Of a DNA stretch of 64,000 nucleotides, positions 42,621 through 51,554 are shown one piece after another. The DNA comes from NCEH01 sp043195135 (GTDB lineage: Bacteria > Pseudomonadota > Alphaproteobacteria > Rhizobiales > Xanthobacteraceae), in assembly GCF_043195135.1 (NCBI RefSeq), contig NZ_JBAFWP010000017.1; one strand, written 5' to 3'. Both the position numbers and the translations under genes were made by a program. Position 1 is the stretch's first letter, and every line of letters starts with the position of its first letter. The notes beneath the pieces were generated by a model that was not told where the DNA came from, searched no databases, and was given only the letters and a program-made list of their open reading frames with translations.

Positions 42621-44896
42621 GCGAACAGCCCGTGCACATACCAGGCGGGGCGGCTGGTTTCCGCGCCATAGAGCCCGGCGCGGAACAGCCAGAGGCGCAG
42701 CCCCTCTTTTGTTTCCACGCGAAAATAATCCCGGGTCGGAGTGGAAAGCGCACCTTGGCGCCCGGCGCCGGGCTCCGCGGCGGGCGGCAGTCCCGTGAGG
42801 CGCAGGGCGGGTTCGCGCCACCAGGGGGCGGCGATGCGCTCGGGTCCTTCCACGCGCGCCACAAGGTGGAGGCGGCGGCGCCAGCGGAAGCGCACGGGGG
42901 CGCCGTCCGGCACCTCGGCCACGGCTTCCACCGCTTCGGGAACGGCGAACAGGCGCTGCGGCCGCACGGCGCCATCGGCATCGGGCCGCTCGGCCGGCGC
43001 GGGAGGCGCCGGCGCGCGCCGCGCTGCCGCCCGCGCCGGCGGGATCGCGCCCGGAGCGAGGGGAACGTCCGCCGCCGGGTCCCGGTCCCTGAGGGTGGGA
43101 GGAGAAGGCGCCAGGTGCGCGCCGGTGGTTTCCGAGCGGGCCGGCGGCGTGGCGAAGGGGGGATGCGCGGGCGGGCGCATCGCCGGGTCTTCCGGTGGGT
43201 CTTTCGGCTGGGGGACATCGGCTGTGAGAGAAAGAGCGCCGGCGGGGCTTTGCGGTGCGCGACTTTCCCGAGCGCCCCCGGCTGCTGCGGACCTTGCCGG
43301 GGCCGGCGGGCGCGTTTCGGCCGCCCCGGTCCGGATGGCGGACGCGCGGGGCAAAGGGATCGAAACGGGGATCAGGACGGGGGACGGGCGATCCCCATCG
43401 GCGGGGGGCGAAGCGGAGCGGGCGCGCGCGGGGAAGGGGATTGCCTGCCCCGCCCGTTCGTCCTGCCCGCTGTCTTCCCCTTGCGACTCTCCTCCCCCTT
43501 GCTCTCGTTGCCTTCCGCCCGGCGCCGGCGCGCCCTGCGACGGCAGGGGCGGGGTGGTTTTGTCGATGGAGGCAAAAGCTTGGCCTGGCCCGGCTTCCAG
43601 GGTTTCGCTCCCGGCCAGGATCTGCGCCTGAATCCGCGCCGGGTCGGCGAGCGCGCCGGCATCGAACGGCAGGCGCCGGCGCGCCAGGGCGGTCGCCTGC
43701 CCGGCCTCTTCGGGAAGATGCGCGTCCAGAACACCGAGATGCTGCACCCGCGCGGCGCCGAAGCGGGCGGAAAGCCGGTCCACGAGGCCGTCCAGCGCGG
43801 CTTCCTCCGCCTGCCGGGCATCGAAGCCGTGCTGGTGGGGCGCCATGTCCTCGGCCAAAGTGACGCCGAGGCGCAGCAGATCGAAGCCGAAGCCGGCGTC
43901 GAGATGCGCCACCTGCGCCATCTTCTCCGCGAACAGGCGGCGGATGGCGAGGGGATCGCGCAGCGGCCGGCTCGCGCCGACCGTCAGCCGTGTCACCTGC
44001 CCATCCACTCGGAACAGGGTCAGTTCCAGGCGCCGCGCGCCCTTGCCCGCGCGCTCCAGGGCGGGGGCCAGCTTGGTCGCCAGATGATGGGCGAGGCCCA
44101 GCACGTCTTCCGTCCGCTCGATGGGGTCGGAGAGGCTGCGCTCGGCGCAGAAGCGCGGCGGGGGAAAGCGATGCTCCACCGCTTCGCGCGCGAGGCCGGT
44201 GGCCTGGTCGAGCCGCCGCAGCAAATCGGTGCCGAAGCGCGCGGTGAGCGGCGCGCGCGGCTTGCCGGCGAGATCGCCGATCCGCGTGAAGCCGAGCCGG
44301 GCCAGGGCGGCGAGGGCGCCCGCCTCCAGCCGCAGGGCGGCGAGCGGCAAGGGGGCGAGCAGAGCGGCAAGGTCGGCGCCCTCTTCCACCACCAGGGCCG
44401 GGCGGGCGCCGAAATGCGCGAGGGCCCAGGCCGCGCCGAGGGTGGAGGCGAGCGCGGCGCGGGTGGCATAGCCCCGTGCGCCGACGCGTGCGCGCAGGTC
44501 GCCCACCAGAGCGCGCTCGCCGCCGAACAGATGGGCGCAGCCGGACACATCCAGCATCAGGGCGTCCGGCGCATCGAGGGCGAGCAGCGGCGTATAGCGC
44601 TCGCAGGCGTCGGCCACATGGCCGAGCAGGCGCGCGTCCGCCTCGGGTGCATGGTCCGCCACCTGAAGCTCGGGATGGCGCGCGCGGGCGTCCGCCAGGG
44701 AGAGGCCGGGCACGAGGCCGAGGTCGCGCGCGGCGGGGTTGAGCGCGGCGAGCCGCAGCGCGCTTTTCTCCAGCACCAGGGTGGCGCGCGGGGCCGCGCG
44801 CAGCTCCAGCGGCAAGCTGCGCGCGATGCGGTCGGTGGAAAGGTGGTTCAGCCACAGGCACAGATAGCGCCGGCCGGGCGCGGGGGACGGGGTCAT
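42617..44896 (-). CDS. imuB: ImuB, inactive Y-family polymerase-like mutasome subunit
   Basis: ImuB joins ImuA and DnaE2 to the beta clamp during SOS mutagenesis and lacks polymerase activity. The 759-residue protein starts at ATG 44896 with RRYLCLWLNHLSTDRIAR, the family opening. LMLDVSGCAHLFGGERAL (near residue 115) and LARLGFTRIGDLAGKPRAPL are Y-family landmarks. PIERTEDVLGLAHHLATKL and the C-terminal PVRFRWRRRLHLVARVEGPERIA are typical ImuB regions. It is longer than the roughly 500-550 residues expected, because residues about 445-640 are a Pro/Ala/Arg-rich segment of low complexity. It overlaps imuA by 4 bp upstream and dnaE2 by 4 bp downstream. Confidence 0.93.
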   Translation of the reverse strand: MTPSPAPGRRYLCLWLNHLSTDRIARSLPLELRAAPRATLVLEKSALRLAALNPAARDLGLVPGLSLADARARHPELQVADHAPEADARLLGHVADACERYTPLLALDAPDALMLDVSGCAHLFGGERALVGDLRARVGARGYATRAALASTLGAAWALAHFGARPALVVEEGADLAALLAPLPLAALRLEAGALAALARLGFTRIGDLAGKPRAPLTARFGTDLLRRLDQATGLAREAVEHRFPPPRFCAERSLSDPIERTEDVLGLAHHLATKLAPALERAGKGARRLELTLFRVDGQVTRLTVGASRPLRDPLAIRRLFAEKMAQVAHLDAGFGFDLLRLGVTLAEDMAPHQHGFDARQAEEAALDGLVDRLSARFGAARVQHLGVLDAHLPEEAGQATALARRRLPFDAGALADPARIQAQILAGSETLEAGPGQAFASIDKTTPPLPSQGAPAPGGRQREQGGGESQGEDSGQDERAGQAIPFPARARSASPPADGDRPSPVLIPVSIPLPRASAIRTGAAETRPPAPARSAAAGGARESRAPQSPAGALSLTADVPQPKDPPEDPAMRPPAHPPFATPPARSETTGAHLAPSPPTLRDRDPAADVPLAPGAIPPARAAARRAPAPPAPAERPDADGAVRPQRLFAVPEAVEAVAEVPDGAPVRFRWRRRLHLVARVEGPERIAAPWWREPALRLTGLPPAAEPGAGRQGALSTPTRDYFRVETKEGLRLWLFRAGLYGAETSRPAWYVHGLFA

Positions 44897-46089
44897 GATC
44901 CGGCCTCGCGGGCCTGGCGGGGAAGCGCGGGGCTGGGCGCGGCCGAAAGGAAGGCGGGGCCGGCAAGGCAGAGGGTCCAGCGTCCCAGCGGGCCGAGGCG
45001 GTTGCGCGTCAAGGCGGCCTCCAGGGTCGGCAGGCCGAGCCCGCCATAAGAATCGCGCGGCGTGCTGGCGGCGGGGGCGATCGCCCAGCGGGTGAGGGCG
45101 GCGCAGGCGGCGCCGTCCGGCCTCTGGCGCAGCAGCAGGCCGAGCACCGGGTGCGCGCGCGCCGCGAGGGAGAGCCGCCGGGTCGCCGTGAGGGGTTCGG
45201 GAAAGGCCGTGCCCACTTCGCCGAGCACGGCGGCAAGCCCGCCGCATTTGAGGCCCTCCTCCATGGCGAACAGCACGTCCTGCGCCTTGTGCACCCGCAC
45301 CAGAACCAGCGCGCCGTCGCACAGGCCGAGTTCCACGAGGCCGGGCGCATAGAGGCTGCCGGCCTCCAGCTCCGCCAGCTCGTGCTGCACCATCAGCACC
45401 GGGCGCTTGAGCTGGAACGCGGCGCGGGCGGCGAGCGCGAGGGCAAAGGCGGTGAGGGCGCCTTCCGCACCGGGGCCGCGGGCGGCGGCCTCGTGCAGCG
45501 CGCCGAGGGCGAGCCCGCCCCCCAGCGCCCCATCCAGCGGGGGGATGCCGAGGGGCAGAAGCGGGTGGGGCGGGGCAAGGGCGGGGCCGGCATCATCGAG
45601 CGGCGCCTGGTCCTGTACGGGGGCGCCGGTTTCGCTCCCGCCGGGCGCCGGATTGCCGCCGGAGGTCTGCGGGGGAGACGGGGCAGAGGGGGCGCGCGCC
45701 GCCCCGGCGGAGCCGCTCGGGATCGGCCTTGCCGGGACGCAAATCCCGCGCGCGGACGCTCGCGCTCCCGCCCGCGCCGCGCCGGCCGGGCTTTCCTCAT
45801 CCCGGCCTTCCTCATCCCGGCTTTTCTGGCCTCGATCGCCGCCGGTCCAATTCCCCTGGCTCCAGATCTCCTGGCTCCAGATCTCCTGGTTCCAGATCTC
45901 CTGGTTCCCGATCTCCTGGCTTCGGATTTCCTGGCTTTGCGCCTCCTCGTCCCATTCCACCGCCTCGCCCGCCGACCAGGGCACGGGGGGGCGGGTCGGC
46001 GGGGCGTCCACGCGCCGCTCGATGGCGGAAATGCAGCGCCGCAGGCGCGCAAGCTCGCCCGCAGCGCGAGTCGCGCTCGGATTGGACAT
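44893..46089 (-). CDS. imuA: ImuA, RecA/SulA-like mutasome subunit
   Basis: ImuA is the first gene of the LexA-controlled mutasome operon and is needed with ImuB and DnaE2 for induced mutagenesis. The 398-residue protein has a weak RecA-like core from about residue 180 (LPLGIPPLDGALGGGLALGALHE, then RPVLMVQHELAELEAGSLYA). Its N-terminal third is unusual: a run of pentapeptides (SQEIR, NQEIW, SQEIW) at about residues 50-80, then a long Ala/Pro-rich linker. The core is of normal size, so the extra length is all in the linker. The stop overlaps the imuB start (ATGA). Confidence 0.9.
   Translation of the reverse strand: MSNPSATRAAGELARLRRCISAIERRVDAPPTRPPVPWSAGEAVEWDEEAQSQEIRSQEIGNQEIWNQEIWSQEIWSQGNWTGGDRGQKSRDEEGRDEESPAGAARAGARASARGICVPARPIPSGSAGAARAPSAPSPPQTSGGNPAPGGSETGAPVQDQAPLDDAGPALAPPHPLLPLGIPPLDGALGGGLALGALHEAAARGPGAEGALTAFALALAARAAFQLKRPVLMVQHELAELEAGSLYAPGLVELGLCDGALVLVRVHKAQDVLFAMEEGLKCGGLAAVLGEVGTAFPEPLTATRRLSLAARAHPVLGLLLRQRPDGAACAALTRWAIAPAASTPRDSYGGLGLPTLEAALTRNRLGPLGRWTLCLAGPAFLSAAPSPALPRQAREAGS
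45846..45950 (-). repeat. 15-bp tandem repeats in imuA
   Basis: Seven units of 15 bp (core TCCAGATCTCCTGGC on the + strand, the outer ones degenerate) encode QEI-x-x pentapeptides in the ImuA N-terminal linker. The protein string is unlike the rest of ImuA in being rich in Gln, Ile and Trp. Confidence 0.85.
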
Positions 46090-46202
46090 GGGCCGTCCGT
46101 TTCGCTAGGCCGCATCCCCGCGAGCGACGCAAACGCCGCCGCCCGCGCGAAATGCCGGGGGTTCGAGGGAGCGCGCGAGCCGCCTCCGGAGAGGGCTCGC
46201 TT

Positions 46203-46217
46203 GTTCCCTATTTGTTC
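46203..46217 (-). promoter_or_regulatory. LexA-binding SOS box for imuA-imuB-dnaE2
   Basis: GTTC CCTATTT GTTC is a perfect alphaproteobacterial LexA direct repeat (GTTC-N7-GTTC; GAAC-N7-GAAC on the gene strand). It lies 114 bp upstream of the imuA start. LexA repression and RecA-dependent release of the mutasome operon are expected from the family. Confidence 0.9.
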
Positions 46218-46330
46218 TTATAGATTCCGGAACGGCGCGGGAGAGTCAAGCGTGTCGCACAGGGGGGCACGCGGGATCGGGGAAGGAGCGTGGCCGCGTT
46301 GGGTTTGCGTCCTTGAAGCGCCGCTTCGCG

Positions 46331-47401
46331 TTACCGGTCTCGACGAGGGGCCGCGAGGGGCGAGGGGGTGCCGGTCGTCGAGGCCTCCCGCAGCGCCGAT
46401 TCCCCGCCGGTGCCCTCGCGACCGGCCGCGATCCCGAACCGCTGGCGATAGTCGCGGGGGCTCAGCCCGGTCATCTTGACGAACACCTTTCGGAACGAGC
46501 CCGGGTCCTCGTAGCCCACATCCCATGCGATCTGCTCGACCGGGCGCGCCGTGGTCTCCAGCATCTCGCGCGCCTTGCCGATTCGAAGGTGCTGGCAATA
46601 TTCGGTCGGCTTCAGCCCCGTCGCCTTGTGAAAGCGGCGCAGAAACGTGCGCGGCTCCAGCCCCGCCTTGTCCGCCATCGCGGCAAGCGTCGCGTCGCGG
46701 GCGCCGGTCGCCTGCAGCCAGTGCTGGACCTTCAGCACCGCCTCGTCGCCATGGCGCAGCCGGGGCGAGAACACGCTGTAGTATCGCTGCTCGCGGCCCG
46801 GCGGGTCGACCAGCAGGAAGCGCGCGGTCTCCAGCATCGCGGTCGGTCCCAGCAGCCGGTCCACGAGCTTGAGCCCCAGGTCCGTCCAGGCCATGAGGCC
46901 GCCCGCCGTGATGAGATCGCCGTCGTCGATGACGAGCTTGTCGATGTCCACCCGGGCGTTCGGAAACCGTTCCGCGAAATCGTTGGCATAGAACCAGTGG
47001 GTGGTGGCCGCGCGGCCCGCAAGCAGGCCGGTTTCGCCGAGCAGGAAGGCGCCGGCGCAGACCGAGGCGAGCGTCGCCCCGCGCGCGTGGCGCTCGCGCA
47101 GCCAGAGCGCCAGCGGCGCCGCCTCGTCCGACGTGATGGGCGCGATGACGGCCGGCGGCATGATGATGAAATCCGGTTCGCCGGAAGCGCCCGGATCGCT
47201 GTCGAAGACGCGTTCCGCGCCCGCGCCGTTTTCCCGCCCGCGCCAATGGCTGATGCGAATGCGCGGCGATGCGGCGCCGACACGGCGGCTCACCAGCAGG
47301 TTGGCGACCGAGAACAGGTCGGTCAGCCCATGGACCGCGCCGAGCTGCGCGCCGGGATAGATCAGGACGGCGATTTCCGCCAAGGGCGTCGGTTTCGTCA
47401 T
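46331..47401 (-). CDS. GlxA-like AraC-family transcriptional regulator
   Basis: A 356-residue regulator with two domains. Residues about 8-175 are a DJ-1/PfpI-like sensor domain (EIAVLIYPGAQLGAVHGLTD, then ASVCAGAFLLGETGLL with Cys at the nucleophile elbow). Residues about 225-325 are the AraC double helix-turn-helix (LEPRTFLRRFHKATGLKPTE, then VGYEDPGSFRKVFVKMTGLS). The ligand is unknown. It is divergent from the haloperoxidase-like hydrolase across 125 bp and probably controls it and the following PEBP-like gene. Confidence 0.9.
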   Translation of the reverse strand: MTKPTPLAEIAVLIYPGAQLGAVHGLTDLFSVANLLVSRRVGAASPRIRISHWRGRENGAGAERVFDSDPGASGEPDFIIMPPAVIAPITSDEAAPLALWLRERHARGATLASVCAGAFLLGETGLLAGRAATTHWFYANDFAERFPNARVDIDKLVIDDGDLITAGGLMAWTDLGLKLVDRLLGPTAMLETARFLLVDPPGREQRYYSVFSPRLRHGDEAVLKVQHWLQATGARDATLAAMADKAGLEPRTFLRRFHKATGLKPTEYCQHLRIGKAREMLETTARPVEQIAWDVGYEDPGSFRKVFVKMTGLSPRDYRQRFGIAAGREGTGGESALREASTTGTPSPLAAPRRDR

Positions 47402-47526
47402 TTGTCACTTATGGCCTGAAATCTGTCGCTCGCGCCAATCCGAAAGCGGGCCGCGGACGCCTAGTGTCTCCCCATCAAATGAGCCGCCGGGGACGACAGA
47501 GCCCGGCACAGCCAGGAGCGCAGATC

Positions 47527-48363
47527 ATGAGCACGGTTAAGACCACCGACGGCGCCGAAATCTTCTTCAAGGATTGGGGTCCGAAGGATGCCCAGCCCAT
47601 CATGTTCCATCACGGCTGGCCCCTGTCCTCGGACGACTGGGACGGGCAGATGCTGTTCTTCCTCGCCAAGGGCTATCGCGTCGTCGCCCATGACCGGCGC
47701 GGCCACGGCCGCTCCAGCCAGGTGTGGGACGGCCATGACATGGACCATTATGCGGCCGACGCCGCGGCGGTCGTGCAGCATCTCGATCTGCGCAACGCCA
47801 TCCACATCGGCCATTCGACCGGCGGCGGCGAGGTCGCCCGCTATGTCGCCCGCCATGGCGAGCCCCAGGGCCGGGTGGCCAAGGCGGTGCTGGTGAGCGC
47901 CGTTCCCCCGCTGATGGTGAAGACGGCGAACAATCCCGGCGGCCTGCCCATCGAGGTGTTCGACGGCTTCCGCGCCGCGCTCGCCGCCAACCGCGCCCAG
48001 TTCTTCCTCGACGTGCCGACCGGCCCCTTCTACGGCTTCAACCGCGAAGGCGCGAAGATCGACCAGGGCGTGATCAACAATTGGTGGCGGCAGGGCATGA
48101 TGGGCTCCGCCAAGGCCCATTACGACGGCATCAAGGCCTTCTCGGAGACCGACCAGACCGAGGACCTGAAGGCGATCACCGTCCCGACCCTGGTGCTGCA
48201 CGGCGAGGACGACCAGATCGTCCCGATCGACGACAGCGCCCGGCTCTCGGCCCCGCTGCTGAAGAACGGCACGCTGAAGACCTATCCGGGCTACGGCCAC
48301 GGCCTGCTGACGGTCAATGCCGACGTCCTCAACGCGGATCTGCTCGCCTTCGTCCGGAGCTGA
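47527..48363 (+). CDS. Alpha/beta hydrolase, non-haem chloroperoxidase/esterase type
   Basis: A 278-residue enzyme of the cofactor-free haloperoxidase group, which act as esterases or perhydrolases. The oxyanion region is FHHGWPLSSDDWD. The nucleophile elbow GHSTGGGEVARYVARHG places Ser at residue 97. The catalytic Asp is in LHGEDDQIVPI and the His in YPGYGHGLLTV. The opening TTDGAEIFFKDWG is typical. The natural substrate is unknown. A PEBP-like gene follows after 88 bp, and an AraC-type regulator is divergent. Confidence 0.92.
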   Translation: MSTVKTTDGAEIFFKDWGPKDAQPIMFHHGWPLSSDDWDGQMLFFLAKGYRVVAHDRRGHGRSSQVWDGHDMDHYAADAAAVVQHLDLRNAIHIGHSTGGGEVARYVARHGEPQGRVAKAVLVSAVPPLMVKTANNPGGLPIEVFDGFRAALAANRAQFFLDVPTGPFYGFNREGAKIDQGVINNWWRQGMMGSAKAHYDGIKAFSETDQTEDLKAITVPTLVLHGEDDQIVPIDDSARLSAPLLKNGTLKTYPGYGHGLLTVNADVLNADLLAFVRS

Positions 48364-48451
48364 GCCGCAACACAGGGCGCGCACCGGAGACGGTGCGCCC
48401 CTCCATCGCCGGTCATCGCGTTGCACCTCCATCGACCTTCGAGGTATCCCA

Positions 48452-48952
48452 ATGCCCAATCCCTTCACGATCCTCTCTCCGGCGATCGATGCCAACGGCC
48501 TGATCCCGGAACGCTTTGTCGGCAACCGCTTCGGCAGCACCGGCGGCGATATCTCGCCGCCGCTGACCTGGAGCGGCGTGCCTGCATCGGCGAAGAGCCT
48601 GGCGCTGACAGTCTATGACCCCGACGCGCCGACCGGCAGCGGCTTCTGGCACTGGCTGGTCGCCAATCTGCCGCCTTCGACCGAAGGCCTGCCCGAAGGG
48701 GCCGGTGCCGTCGGCGGGGCGGGGCTGCCGGCGGGCGCCGTGTTCGGCCTCGGCGATGCCGGCGTCGCCGGCTATTTCGGCCCGACACCGCCGGCGGGTG
48801 ACCCGCCGCACCGCTACATCTTCACGCTCCACGCCGTCGATACGGACCGGCTGCCGGTGGACAACACCACCTCCGGAGCGCTGGTCGGGTTCGCGCTCCA
48901 CTATCACACCCTCGCCACGGCGACCGTCATCTATCGGTACGGCCAGAAATAG
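48452..48952 (+). CDS. YbhB/YbcL-type PEBP-like protein
   Basis: A 166-residue phosphatidylethanolamine-binding-protein-like (Raf kinase inhibitor-like) protein of unknown function. The family signature is complete: GGDISPPLTWSGVP (about residues 31-44), LTVYDPDAPTGSGFWHWLVANLP (about 52-74), YFGPTPPAGDPPHRYIFTLHAVD (about 108-130). It has no signal peptide, so it is probably cytoplasmic. The short gap to the hydrolase suggests a shared transcript. Confidence 0.92.
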   Translation: MPNPFTILSPAIDANGLIPERFVGNRFGSTGGDISPPLTWSGVPASAKSLALTVYDPDAPTGSGFWHWLVANLPPSTEGLPEGAGAVGGAGLPAGAVFGLGDAGVAGYFGPTPPAGDPPHRYIFTLHAVDTDRLPVDNTTSGALVGFALHYHTLATATVIYRYGQK

Positions 48953-49047
48953 CCGGACCGTCGAGGGAAAGCGGACGGCGGGCGCGCCGATGGTGCGCCC
49001 GCTGCCGCATGCTAGTCTTGCATCGCGCCAGAAGGTGGAGATGTCCC

Positions 49048-50214
49048 ATGATTCCCGCGGAACACCGCACGCCGGTCTTCGCCATCATCATCGCCGCCTT
49101 TGCCGCGACGCTGGGCATCGGCATGCTGATCCCCGCGATCCCGGCCCTGACGGCCGGCCTGCCGGCCGTGGCGCACGGCGCCCTCATCTCCGCCTTCGCG
49201 TTCGCGCGCATCCTGGTGGAAGTGCCCGCGGGCTTCGCGATCGACCGCGTGGGCGCGCGCCTCTCCTCGGTGATCGGCCTCGGCATCATGATCGCAGGTG
49301 CGCTCCTGGGGCTGCCGAACCTCGGCTACGGCATGCTCATGGCTTCAGTCGTGGTGCAGGGCGCGGGCATCGCCATCTTCTCCACGGCGGCCATGACCGC
49401 CCTCATCAACATCTTCGGGCCGAAGGGGCGCGGCACCGCGCAGAGCCTGTTCCAGGGCGCGCTGCTGCTCTCCTATTCGGCGGGGCCGGTGGTCGGCGGT
49501 TATGTGGTCGGCGCCTTCGGCCCACGCGCGCCCTTCATGGTGGAAGCACTGCTGCGCCTGCTCGCCCTGCCCATCTCCCTGCTGATGCCGAAGGCCGCCG
49601 GCGCGGCCAAAAAGGCGGTGGGCGCCATCCGCATCACCGCCGGGCTCGCCAGCGGCACGGTCATGACCTTCGCCGGCTTCCTCGCCCGCATCACGGTCTC
49701 CTGGGTCGTGGTTCCGGCGGTGGCGACCACCATGCTGTCTTTGTCGCCGCAGCATTACGGCTTGATCATCGGCGTGGGCACCGCCCTCAATCTCGTGTTC
49801 CTGCCGCTGAACGCCCGCCTCATCGACAGCTGGAGCGCCAGCCGCACCGTGCTGGCCGCAAGCGTGCTGACACTCGCCGGCGTGGTGCTGATGTGGCTCG
49901 CGCCGGTGCAGTGGGCGCTGTGGGTGGGCACGGCCTTCGTCATGATCGGCACCAGCGCGCTGGTGACGGCGGCGGCCACCGTGGCGCTGGAAGACATTCC
50001 GCCCGAGCAGACCGGCGCCGTCACCGGCACCAACCGTGCGGCCGGGGACATCGGCACCGCGATCGGCCCCATCCTCACCTCTGGCGCCACCACCCTGTTC
50101 GGCCTGACGGCGGCCGGCGGCTTCGCCGTCACCGCCGCCGTGATCGCGCTTTGCCTCGCCGCCTTCGCCGCGCTGCGCCTTTCGCTCCGGGCGGCGCCCG
50201 CCACCGAGGCGTGA
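49048..50214 (+). CDS. MFS transporter
   Basis: A 388-residue major facilitator with about 12 hydrophobic segments. The A-motif analogue reads GFAIDRVGARLSSVIG after helix 2. The helix 4-5 region (VVVQGAGIAIFSTAAMTALI) and the second-half GTNRAAGDIGTAIGPIL are typical of drug/metabolite exporters. GGTGGAG lies 7 nt before ATG 49048. The substrate is unknown. It stands 95 bp after the PEBP-like gene and converges with the second hydrolase. Confidence 0.88.
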   Translation: MIPAEHRTPVFAIIIAAFAATLGIGMLIPAIPALTAGLPAVAHGALISAFAFARILVEVPAGFAIDRVGARLSSVIGLGIMIAGALLGLPNLGYGMLMASVVVQGAGIAIFSTAAMTALINIFGPKGRGTAQSLFQGALLLSYSAGPVVGGYVVGAFGPRAPFMVEALLRLLALPISLLMPKAAGAAKKAVGAIRITAGLASGTVMTFAGFLARITVSWVVVPAVATTMLSLSPQHYGLIIGVGTALNLVFLPLNARLIDSWSASRTVLAASVLTLAGVVLMWLAPVQWALWVGTAFVMIGTSALVTAAATVALEDIPPEQTGAVTGTNRAAGDIGTAIGPILTSGATTLFGLTAAGGFAVTAAVIALCLAAFAALRLSLRAAPATEA

Positions 50215-50220
50215 GGCGCG

Positions 50221-51426
50221 TCAGGCGAACTGCTCGTCGAGCCAGTCGAAAACCCGCCGGTTGAGCAGCGAGCGGTTCTGCATCTCGCAATGCCCGTCCG
50301 CGCCCTCGGCAGCCGTGAAACGCAGAAGGGTCTTGGGGCAGCTCAGCGCGTCCAGGAAGGCGCCGGCATCCTCGGCGAGCGCATCGCCCTCGGTCTGGGT
50401 GATCAGGGTGGGACAGGTGATCAATCCGGCCCGCCCTTTCATGGTGAAGGGCTCGGCGGAGGCGAAGAAGGCGCGCAGATTGTCCACGCCGTGCACCCAG
50501 AAGCCGCGCTGGACGATTTTCCAATACAGCACGCGGTCCTTGCGGATGATGGCGTCGAGCCGGTCGATCACCGCCTGGTCGAGGGTACCGAGATCGGCCG
50601 CCGCCTCGGGGGCGACGCCGAACTTGCCCACCACCACCTTGCGAAAGCCATCGGAAATGCTCCAGGTGCCGGGATCGGCGATGAGCGCGGCGAGGCGCGG
50701 CTCGCCGGAGGCGCCCCGGGGCGCGAGATGCCCGCCGAGGCTCCAGCCATAGAGCGCGATGCGCGCGGGATCCACCAGCGGCAAGGTCAGCGCATAGTCC
50801 ACCACCGCCTTGATCACCACCTCCCAGTCGGGCCGCAGCGGAACGCCCTGCTCGATGAGCATGGCGCCCTGGCCGGGACCGTCGAACAGCAAGGCGTGAT
50901 AGCCCCGCCGCGAGGCCGCCACCGCTGAGGCGAAATAGGTGTCGGTGATGGTGGCGTCATAGCCGTTATTGAGGATGAGGAGCGGACGTACCTCGGTCTC
51001 GAAGCCATGGGCGGGAATGAAATAGCCCGGCATGGGCGTCGCCCCGAACGGGATGCTCAGCGGCCGCACCGGATGGGGACCGAGCGCCAGGCCCGCGTCG
51101 AGCGCTTCCACCTGCTTGCGGAACGCCGCGCGCAGGCGCGGATCCACGGGCGCGCCGAAGATGGGATGGAAGGAGGCGGCATAGAAGGTGCTCGCCCGCA
51201 GATAGGATTCGCGGGCGCTGGCCTCATGGCCCTTGGCGAGCGCCTCGTCGCCCTGTCCCTTGAGCCGGTCGCCGGCGGCGACGAAGGCGTCATGGAAGGC
51301 CCCGTCGTCGCCATCGCCGACGGCGTCCGCCACGGCCCTGACCTCGCCGAAATCGGCGCCGCCATAGGGGATATAGGCCAGCGGCCACGTGCCGAAGTCC
51401 TCATGGAACTCGTTCTTGAACAGCAT
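50221..51426 (-). CDS. Alpha/beta hydrolase with N-terminal helical domain
   Basis: A 401-residue hydrolase with a helical N-terminal domain (about residues 1-130, RESYLRASTFYAASFHPIFG) before the catalytic domain. The nucleophile elbow is YGWSLGGHLAPR, and a C-terminal GADGHCEMQNRS supplies the His. LLFDGPGQGAMLIEQGVPLRPDWE is the loop found in FrsA-like and pseudooxynicotine-hydrolase-like enzymes. It could cleave C-C or ester bonds; the substrate is unknown. ATG 51426 was chosen because the frame upstream is a shadow of the motB-like gene. It stops 7 bp from the MFS stop on the opposite strand. Confidence 0.85.
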   Translation of the reverse strand: MLFKNEFHEDFGTWPLAYIPYGGADFGEVRAVADAVGDGDDGAFHDAFVAAGDRLKGQGDEALAKGHEASARESYLRASTFYAASFHPIFGAPVDPRLRAAFRKQVEALDAGLALGPHPVRPLSIPFGATPMPGYFIPAHGFETEVRPLLILNNGYDATITDTYFASAVAASRRGYHALLFDGPGQGAMLIEQGVPLRPDWEVVIKAVVDYALTLPLVDPARIALYGWSLGGHLAPRGASGEPRLAALIADPGTWSISDGFRKVVVGKFGVAPEAAADLGTLDQAVIDRLDAIIRKDRVLYWKIVQRGFWVHGVDNLRAFFASAEPFTMKGRAGLITCPTLITQTEGDALAEDAGAFLDALSCPKTLLRFTAAEGADGHCEMQNRSLLNRRVFDWLDEQFA

Positions 51427-51554
51427 GGCCGATATGCCCCCCCGATCTGAGACCGCCTGCTCCGGTCGCATACGGCATAATGCTCGGGCTCCCCGCCGCC
51501 ATACAATCGGCCTGCGCAAAATATCCGAAAGCGCGAGCGCGCCGGTCGGGCGCC

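Noticed and set aside
42621..44966. Upstream extension of the dnaE2 frame to 2018 codons
   Set aside because: The extension overlaps imuB in another frame, and the DnaE2 family N-terminus begins just after ATG 42620.
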